From assembly GCA_950061135.1 (NCBI GenBank), contig CATLVU010000010.1, positions 1 through 38,894 on the forward strand: 38,894 nt of DNA, in the 5' to 3' direction. The notes beneath the pieces are model-generated. The model was not told the origin of the DNA. It did not search any database and saw only the letters and a list, made by a program, of their open reading frames with translations. The stretch is from an uncultured Oligoflexia bacterium (lineage in GTDB: Bacteria; Bdellovibrionota; Bacteriovoracia; Bacteriovoracales; Bacteriovoracaceae). Made by a program: the position numbers and the translations under genes. Shown in pieces: positions 33,561 through 38,894 of the stretch (positions within the stretch are counted from its first letter, which is position 1; the number at the start of each line of letters is the position of its first letter).

Positions 33561-33773
33561 ATGTCTAAAAACACTGACTTTGAATTTGAAAAATACGACC
33601 GCTATTGGGGATCCTGCGAAAACGTTAAAAAAATTATGGACCAATGTCCATATTGTGGATCCAAATTGCTCTTGAGTCATTTACCCGATTACAAAAACCT
33701 ATTTGTACAAGAAACTTCTCGCTGTATTGATTGTGGAAAAGGATCAAAAAAGATTATTCATATTTTGAATTAA
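33561..33773 (+). CDS. Small zinc-ribbon protein
   Basis: A 70-residue protein with two CxxC knuckles, Cys 29/32 (CPYCGSK) and Cys 55/58 (CIDCGK), which together should bind one zinc. The N-terminus is acidic and aromatic (FEFEKYDRYWG). A strong GGAGG ribosome site seven bases before the ATG shows the gene is real. It stands alone on the plus strand, divergent from the UDG-like gene, and its last 20 bases overlap the end of uvrC. Function is unknown; zinc ribbons of this size usually bind nucleic acid or protein partners. Confidence 0.8.
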   Translation: MSKNTDFEFEKYDRYWGSCENVKKIMDQCPYCGSKLLLSHLPDYKNLFVQETSRCIDCGKGSKKIIHILN

Positions 33774-35616
33774 AATATTGATGAATTTTTTTTAAAACTT
33801 TTTGATCAATTGGATATTGTTTCTCAAGCTCAGTAAATGTGAGTTTTGACAAATCATCTTCGCTCAAAACTGTAAGGCGCATGATCTCCTTACGATCTTG
33901 TATACTTATGCCTTTGATATCATCAATCCACGTTTTGATAATACGTTTATTTTCAGCTTTATGATGAAGCCGTCGTGAAAACCTATGAGCTTCATCTCTC
34001 ATGGAGACAATAATTCTCATTAAGGGGGGACATTTTCTGAGAAGGTAGGGATTCATTCTTCCTGGAATGATAAGTCTCTCTTCTGTTCTTGCATTATTTT
34101 TTGCTTTTGCAATACCAATCACAGGTATATCAATTTGCTTTTTCTTTAAAGACTTTTTAACTGCATTTACCTGCCCAAGCCCGCCATCAATTATAAAAAG
34201 ATCGGGAAGATGACCTTTCTCTAGTCGCCTATCTAATAACTCCTCCATCATTGCAAAATCATTATTTCCTTCTTCTCGTTTTGCAAGATGATAATGTCGA
34301 TACCTTGAACGCTCTAAGACTCCATTGGATGATACGATTTGCGCTCCCGTTGGTGAGTCTCCTTGCCAAATTGCAATGTCGTAACACTCAAGAACGCTAG
34401 GCCTGTCTTTTATTTGTAAAAGCTGTTTTAGTTTTTCTAGTCCCAAATATGGACTCTCTTTATTTTCTTTTCGAACTCGTTGTGACTCTTGGGCATGCTT
34501 TAAAACAGACTCCGAAATATCTGCTAATTTAGCTGGAACTGTTTTCACTTTGATCTTTGCTTCTAAAACTTCCTTAAGAGCAACTTCTATTTTACTTAAG
34601 ATTTCTTTGTCTAAATCCAAAAAAACTTTGTCTGGTGCTGCTTCACTAATATTTGAATAATACTGAATAACTAACAATGCTTTTTCATCTTGATCAAAAA
34701 ATTCAAAGTCGTCTTTTTTAAAATGAAAATTTCTTTGCCCTAATAAACTTCCATCCTTAATTATATAAACGCTCATATCAATTTCTTCATCACCCTCATA
34801 AAAAGCAAAAATATCAGCGTTAAGATTTTGATTGAGCTCTACATTCTGTCCATAAAGGTCTTGTTTTAATTGATCCAAGAACTCAATGCTATCTCGCAAA
34901 AATGCAGCTCTCTCAAAATGTTCAAGTTTTGCTTCATCCATCATTTTTTCAGTTAAGTTCTCAAACATCTTTTGACGTTTATTCTTAGACTTAAAAAAGC
35001 TCAAAGATAACTCTAAGCTTTTTTGATAATCTTCTGCTGAAATTTTTTGAACACAAGGAGCAGAGCATTGCTTAAACTGATACAGAATACAAGGCTCTTT
35101 TCGAGAACGAAACTCACTTAAGCTGCAATCCCTTAATTCAAAAGTTTTGGTCAGTGTCTTTAAAATTTGTGAAATATTACTGCCCACAGGAAAAGGCCCA
35201 AATATTTCAATTCCTTTTTTGCGCTTAGGTCTTCTTGTATATTCTAAACGTGGAAAGCTCTCATTGAAATTGACACTAATATATGGATAAGTTTTGTCGT
35301 CACGAAGTCTAATATTATATTTCGGTAAATGCTTCTTAATAAGATTGTTTTCAAGAATAAATGATTCGGTTTCATTCTTAGTTAAAATAAAATCAAAATC
35401 TTTTATATGCCTTACTAAAATTTGAGTTTTTGGAGATTTGGCTGACTTATTAAAATAGCTTTGAACTCTATTTTTAAGATTTAAGGCCTTACCAATATAG
35501 ATTATTTCCCCGTACTTATTATACATCAAATAACAGCCTGATTTAGTCGGTAGTAGCTTTGCCTTGTCAAGTAGTGCACTCAGGGCTAAAATAGTATTGG
35601 TTTTATCTTCAGACAA
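33754..35616 (-). CDS. uvrC: Excinuclease ABC subunit C (UvrC)
   Basis: UvrC makes the two incisions in nucleotide excision repair after UvrA/UvrB find the lesion. Domains in order: GIY-YIG nuclease (YLMYNKYGEIIYIGKALNLK, 3' incision), a Cys-containing region (CILYQFKQCSAPC), a UVR motif for UvrB binding (EKMMDEAKLEHFERAAFLRD) and the RNase H-like nuclease. The last carries conserved acids in ECYDIAIWQG and FIIDGGLGQ and the histidine of AHRFSRRLHHK (5' incision). The final helix-hairpin-helix region is poorly conserved (IKGISIQDRKEIMRL). I start at TTG 35614-35616, which has AGGAG five bases upstream; the frame's earlier TTG overlaps that ribosome site. The product is about 620 residues, normal for the family. 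Confidence 0.95.
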   Translation of the reverse strand: MSEDKTNTILALSALLDKAKLLPTKSGCYLMYNKYGEIIYIGKALNLKNRVQSYFNKSAKSPKTQILVRHIKDFDFILTKNETESFILENNLIKKHLPKYNIRLRDDKTYPYISVNFNESFPRLEYTRRPKRKKGIEIFGPFPVGSNISQILKTLTKTFELRDCSLSEFRSRKEPCILYQFKQCSAPCVQKISAEDYQKSLELSLSFFKSKNKRQKMFENLTEKMMDEAKLEHFERAAFLRDSIEFLDQLKQDLYGQNVELNQNLNADIFAFYEGDEEIDMSVYIIKDGSLLGQRNFHFKKDDFEFFDQDEKALLVIQYYSNISEAAPDKVFLDLDKEILSKIEVALKEVLEAKIKVKTVPAKLADISESVLKHAQESQRVRKENKESPYLGLEKLKQLLQIKDRPSVLECYDIAIWQGDSPTGAQIVSSNGVLERSRYRHYHLAKREEGNNDFAMMEELLDRRLEKGHLPDLFIIDGGLGQVNAVKKSLKKKQIDIPVIGIAKAKNNARTEERLIIPGRMNPYLLRKCPPLMRIIVSMRDEAHRFSRRLHHKAENKRIIKTWIDDIKGISIQDRKEIMRLTVLSEDDLSKLTFTELEKQYPIDQKVLKKIHQYFNSKYE

Positions 35617-35695
35617 ATTTACTCCTAACAAAAATTGTCTTTAATTATTGGCAAAACCATTATCACATATGGCCGTAACTAGCGAAAGGATTACT

Positions 35696-36103
35696 ATGTC
35701 AAAATATGCTGCCGGAAAAGAAGTTGTCTCCTACTGTACAAAGTGTAAGCTTTCTCTAGGTCACACCATTGTTTCTATGAAAGATGCCTCTACTATTGGT
35801 AAAGTTCATTGCAATACATGTAAAACAACTCATGTTTTCAAAGACCCATCTCAAAATACTAAAAAAGTGAAGGGAACTAAAACTAGAGCCCGTAAAAAAA
35901 CTTTATCTGTTGCAGAACTTTGGACTGAACAAATAGGTAAAGCTGAGGGCAAAGCAAAAGATTATACGATTCGCGGAAATTTTGATGTCGGTGATTTAAT
36001 TAACCACAAAAAATTTGGGCCCGGTATTGTTCAGGCCCATATTGATGATAAAGTTGAAATTTTATTTCAGCATGAAATCAAATTACTTGTTCATAACAAA
36101 TAA
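35696..36103 (+). CDS. Zinc-ribbon protein with CarD/SH3-like C-terminal domain
   Basis: A 135-residue protein with an N-terminal zinc ribbon (CxxC at 14/17 and 39/42: CTKC, CNTC), a lysine- and arginine-rich linker (about 53-75, KKVKGTKTRARKK) and a C-terminal beta domain (GDLINHKKFGPGIVQAHID). That C-terminal pattern is shared by SH3/Tudor-like tails of UvrD-type helicases and CarD-like proteins, which contact RNA polymerase. I start at the ATG 35696 because AAAGGA lies six bases upstream; an ATG 16 codons earlier has no site. A DNA- or polymerase-associated role is inference. It is divergent from uvrC and its stop codon directly abuts the stop of the convergent Gly-rich gene. Confidence 0.82.
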   Translation: MSKYAAGKEVVSYCTKCKLSLGHTIVSMKDASTIGKVHCNTCKTTHVFKDPSQNTKKVKGTKTRARKKTLSVAELWTEQIGKAEGKAKDYTIRGNFDVGDLINHKKFGPGIVQAHIDDKVEILFQHEIKLLVHNK

Positions 36104-38077
36104 TTAAGGCCCAAAGTTAAATCCTGAATTTAGACCTGCACCTGCTCCAAGACTAAACCCGGCTTGAAATCCAAGCCCTGTATTTAAAGTAGATCCCATA
36201 TTATATGGACTATAAGCCGAAGTGTTATAGTTTAAGTCATTAAGCGAATATCTTGCTTGGTTTTGAAGCGCTACTTGCTGAAGCATTGAATCGTATTGTG
36301 CAGCTTGATTACTAGCAGCTAAGCTTTGAGCAATATTTCCATTAAAACGTCCATTTGCTCCCCACTGTCCACCAAGTTGTCCGCCAAACTGACCATTACC
36401 ATAAATTCCAAATGGATCATTATAATAGTTTCCGCCTAGGCCATTCCAACCTATTGTTCCGTTTATACCGCCGAGTCCACCAAGACCATTTCCGTTACAA
36501 GCACATGGCGTGGTAACACACATACATGAACCACCTAGGCCACCAAGACCGCCTAAACCACCAAGGCCACCTAAACCTCCAAGACCACCATTAACATAAA
36601 GACCACCATTCACACCAAGACCATTTCCGCCAAGTGCTCCTAAAAGAGGATTATACATTCCTCCTGTTAAATTTAGATTTAAGCCTAAACCTCCTGCACC
36701 GCCATTTAAAAGAGCTAACATCGCAGGAGAATAACCAGCTTGCATTCCTAAGTTTCCAAAAGATCCACCAAAAGGAGATCCACCTAAAGCGGCGACTCCG
36801 GCAAATGCAGATAAATCAAAACCATTACATTCTGCTAGCAATGGGTCTCTATCTGGTAACTCATTGGCCATAATATAATCAAAATGCTGTTGTTGCATTG
36901 TTGTTTGCATTGTCGCACATTGCTCGGCCATTCTTTCAGCTGAACCTGTGAATAATCCAATGCCGTCAACATAAGCATCTGCTTGATATCGACCTGTTAA
37001 ATAATAAGATAAAGGATTTAAAATAGAGCTTGTAAAAGCCGCAGCCCCATGCCAGTCAAAACCTGTATTTGATCTTTGTCCCCAAGTTCTTCTATTACAA
37101 TCAATACAAAGACTTCCATCTTGTCTGACTGTTACAATTCCACCATATCTAGAGTTTCCAATACAATCTTTTAAATCAACATCTGCAGCACATGTAATAG
37201 TACCTCCGCCATCAATATTATATGTAATAGTGCCACCAGAGTTTGACCCAGAACTTCCAGTATCAACATAAACAGTTCCACCTGAAGAACCCCCTAAATC
37301 AATCGTACCACCAACACTTACGTCTGCTGTATTATCTAAAATCGCTTCATAATTTCTACACTTAGACTTTAATTTAATTTTCGTTCCGCCACGACGACTT
37401 CTACATCTTGGATTTTTTTGGCAATCAGGATGACCACCACGAACAGAATCATATTCATAACAAAGCTCTCTAAATTCTTGTGAACCAACAACAACTTCAA
37501 CAGGACTAGAAAACCATCCATCAACAACAATTCTCGTTCCGTTTGTCGTTCCTGGAGGTAACGGATAACCACCAATTATAACATCTCCACCGCCACTAGT
37601 TCCCCCTGTTGAACCACCGACGCTCCCACCAACTGAACCACCTACGCTTCCTCCAACAGTTCCACCTGTTGAGCCACCAGTACTACCGCCAACAGAGCCT
37701 CCAGTTGAACCACCTGTACTTCCACCCGGAATTTCAACCTCTGGTAATTCCACTTCAGGTAAATCAACACAAACATTTCTAACATAAGCAGCAATTACAC
37801 CACCCTCTTGTTGTGTTTCAAAACTTTGGGCAGCATTATCTAATGAATCCCACTTTCCTGCTGTCGCTTTACAGCGAAAATCAGCACAGATCGTACGCCT
37901 ATCCATATCTGTTCTTTCATTGATTTTCTCTACATTAACTCCGAGTCTTTTACAGACAGTTAATAACTCTTGAGCTGTTACACTCTCTTTCATAAAGATG
38001 TCTAAAAGATCTGCTTGAGCAGAAAAAGCTCCAAGGCTTAGAGTTAAAGTTAAAAGGATTGTGCGCATTTTAAGCAT
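36104..38077 (-). CDS. Secreted Gly-rich repeat protein
   Basis: I do not recognise this 657-residue exported protein. The ATG at 38075-38077 has AGGTG six bases upstream and is followed by a signal peptide ending FSAQA (about residue 22). A Cys-containing helical domain (25-110) with VCKRLGVN and ICADFRCKA follows, then a Pro-Glu hinge (LPEVELPEVEIP) and twelve GGS[TV]-like repeats. A Cys-rich beta region with several GGT strands (about 165-340) and a helical part with MAEQCATMQTTMQQQ come next. The C-terminus is low-complexity Gly/Asn/Leu/Tyr with a perfect GGL run and a CMCVTTPCAC cluster. The design suggests an extracellular matrix or surface structural protein. It is monocistronic behind a promoter with a palindromic operator-like site. 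Confidence 0.8.
   Translation of the reverse strand: MLKMRTILLTLTLSLGAFSAQADLLDIFMKESVTAQELLTVCKRLGVNVEKINERTDMDRRTICADFRCKATAGKWDSLDNAAQSFETQQEGGVIAAYVRNVCVDLPEVELPEVEIPGGSTGGSTGGSVGGSTGGSTGGTVGGSVGGSVGGSVGGSTGGTSGGGDVIIGGYPLPPGTTNGTRIVVDGWFSSPVEVVVGSQEFRELCYEYDSVRGGHPDCQKNPRCRSRRGGTKIKLKSKCRNYEAILDNTADVSVGGTIDLGGSSGGTVYVDTGSSGSNSGGTITYNIDGGGTITCAADVDLKDCIGNSRYGGIVTVRQDGSLCIDCNRRTWGQRSNTGFDWHGAAAFTSSILNPLSYYLTGRYQADAYVDGIGLFTGSAERMAEQCATMQTTMQQQHFDYIMANELPDRDPLLAECNGFDLSAFAGVAALGGSPFGGSFGNLGMQAGYSPAMLALLNGGAGGLGLNLNLTGGMYNPLLGALGGNGLGVNGGLYVNGGLGGLGGLGGLGGLGGLGGSCMCVTTPCACNGNGLGGLGGINGTIGWNGLGGNYYNDPFGIYGNGQFGGQLGGQWGANGRFNGNIAQSLAASNQAAQYDSMLQQVALQNQARYSLNDLNYNTSAYSPYNMGSTLNTGLGFQAGFSLGAGAGLNSGFNFGP
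36530..36589 (-). repeat. GGL tripeptide tandem repeat
   Basis: Six perfect GGL units (nine bases each) plus a GG end inside the Gly-rich gene. Codons vary at third positions (CTT, TTA, CTA for Leu), so the run is kept at protein level rather than being a recent slippage product. Confidence 0.85.
37586..37726 (-). repeat. GGS[TV] tetrapeptide tandem repeat
   Basis: About twelve units of a 12-base repeat encode GGST, GGSV or GGT variants. They form a flexible linker between the N-terminal Cys-containing domain and the beta region of the Gly-rich protein. The number of units could change by slippage. Confidence 0.85.
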
Positions 38078-38113
38078 AATAATCACCTATGATTTAAATT
38101 TATTTTACTCTCC

Positions 38114-38140
38114 ATTATAAATTGTACCTAATAGATACAA
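38114..38140 (-). promoter_or_regulatory. Promoter with overlapping palindromic operator
   Basis: On the minus strand a perfect TATAAT (38114-38119) lies 37 bases before the Gly-rich gene ATG. Immediately upstream, TTGTACC (38122-38128) and GATACAA (38134-38140) form an inverted repeat with one mismatch and a five-base centre, covering the spacer and -35 region. That is a classic place for a repressor to block the promoter. The -35 itself is weak (TTGTAT with a 15-base spacer). Confidence 0.45.
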
Positions 38141-38244
38141 TATAATTGAGGAGGCAAAAATTCCTCTTCATCTTCATTTCGGATAAGTTTTTGAAAACTT
38201 TAGAGTTAATTGAGTAAAATGATTTAAACCATTGATTTTATTTG

Positions 38245-38265
38245 CAAAAAAATGCCTCTTCGGCA
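38245..38265 (-). terminator. Probable intrinsic terminator after the DUF507-like gene
   Basis: On the minus strand TGCC (38265-38262) pairs with GGCA (38256-38253) across a five-base loop, followed by eight T. The stem is short, so it is only moderately convincing. The rest of the 38078-38353 spacer shows no coding frame. Confidence 0.5.
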
Positions 38266-38353
38266 AGAAATTGAAGTCTTTGTTTTTCAATAACGGCTTC
38301 GGTCAGATATCGGAAAATTCACACATATCAACTTAATATGTAAAAAGCCTAAA

Positions 38354-38818
38354 TTAATATGCGTTAGCTTGTCTCTCAACTTTTGGATTAAATTTCTTCA
38401 TCGTAGTAACTAAGAATGCAATTAAGTCTTCATCAGAACTAAATACATCTTCAACAAGGTCACTATTTAAAAGAAACTCTGTTACTCTTTTGGCAACATT
38501 TCTAAGAGACTCAACCATGTATAGACCACCAAGATTCTCACCTTGGAAAGATTTAATAATTTCTTTACGAGCATGATTAAACATTTCAGTCTCAGTAATA
38601 TCCTCAGACATTTCCTCAACACCAAATTTATCTTCAACCTCTTCGATCGCTTGCTCTCTTACATCTTCATCCGTAGAAAAACTCACTCCAAGCTCAGTTG
38701 CAAGGGCATCAATCAAATCAGCTCTCTTATCAACTGAATACTCGATAATAGAATCTTGCTTTAAATGATTAATTGTATGAGTCGCAAGGGCAATCAGAGT
38801 ATTAAAATCCGTTTTCAT
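38354..38818 (-). CDS. Small acidic helical protein, resembles DUF507
   Basis: A 154-residue, mostly helical, acidic protein. Two halves look alike (helix, DEDVREQ or SSDEDLI turn, helix), as in DUF507, a small family common in Deltaproteobacteria and relatives, although I am not certain of this match. The centre contains the stretch HARKEIIKSFQGENLGGLY. No signal peptide, cysteine or catalytic motif is seen, so a cytosolic protein-protein role is likely. The ATG has AAGGA six bases upstream. It is monocistronic, with a probable terminator about 90 bases downstream. Confidence 0.8.
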   Translation of the reverse strand: MKTDFNTLIALATHTINHLKQDSIIEYSVDKRADLIDALATELGVSFSTDEDVREQAIEEVEDKFGVEEMSEDITETEMFNHARKEIIKSFQGENLGGLYMVESLRNVAKRVTEFLLNSDLVEDVFSSDEDLIAFLVTTMKKFNPKVERQANAY

Positions 38819-38894
38819 TGGAATCCTTATGTAATTTGTTAACAGCCATAGTCTACATCAAGAAAAATCAATATCTCAAGCGAAATATTAAGAG

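Noticed and set aside
33478-33675. Overlapping 65-codon plus-strand frame upstream of the small zinc-ribbon gene
   Set aside because: It has no ribosome site and covers the promoter region; the frame starting at 33561 has GGAGG and two zinc knuckles.
36530-37726. CRISPR-like or intergenic repeat arrays
   Set aside because: The short 9- and 12-base periods are in frame and encode GGL and GGS[TV] units of one protein; there are no unique spacers.

Overview
The window comes from an AT-rich, Gram-negative bacterium with a motile, lipoprotein-rich lifestyle. Lipobox lipoproteins, a DsbA-type oxidoreductase, an AMIN-containing FliO, FlhF/FlhG-type flagellar number control and a very large Cys-paired Ig-repeat lipoprotein together suggest the Bdellovibrionota, most likely a Bacteriovorax/Halobacteriovorax-type predator. 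This placement is inference: there is no rRNA or other phylogenetic marker here. No tRNA, rRNA, CRISPR array, IS element or phage gene was seen. Almost all genes lie on the minus strand; the five plus-strand protein genes are isolated.

Left part (1-12.2 kb): a partial ATP-grasp enzyme translationally coupled to a DUF455 ferritin-like protein; an unrecognised multipass membrane protein on the plus strand; a Suv3-like DExH RNA helicase; an exported M28 metallopeptidase; a plus-strand DUF4442 hotdog thioesterase-like gene with a good sigma70-type promoter; and a 1453-residue lipoprotein with four tandem disulfide-type Ig-like repeats followed by a probable beta-propeller. Next comes the ferrous iron importer feoA-feoB (12.2-14.4 kb), with a candidate Fur box in front of it.

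Central part (14.4-28 kb): one long minus-strand flagellar operon read from a clear promoter near 27.94 kb: fliL-fliM-fliN-fliO-fliP-fliQ-fliR-flhB-flhA-flhF-flhG-fliA, then a membrane PAS/coiled-coil protein. It encodes the C-ring switch (FliM, FliN), the stator-associated FliL, the whole membrane export gate (FliOPQR, FlhAB), the number and position regulators (FlhF, FlhG) and the flagellar sigma factor. Its most striking feature is that FlhF keeps the family's N- and C-terminal landmarks but has lost every GTPase motif, including the P-loop lysine. FlhG also lacks the N-terminal DQAxxL helix that stimulates FlhF GTPase activity in other bacteria.

Right part (28-38.9 kb): an HU-type DNA-binding protein and a DsbA-like lipoprotein, each with an intrinsic terminator; a four-helix membrane protein with a HAMP-like tail; and a 340-base gap holding a compact promoter-hairpin-terminator unit on the plus strand that looks like an unannotated small RNA of about 110 nt. 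Then follow a SpoIID-like/amidase pair for peptidoglycan remodelling; a degenerate uracil-DNA-glycosylase-like protein; two small zinc-ribbon proteins flanking uvrC; a secreted Gly-rich repeat protein with an operator-like palindrome at its promoter; and a small helical protein resembling DUF507.
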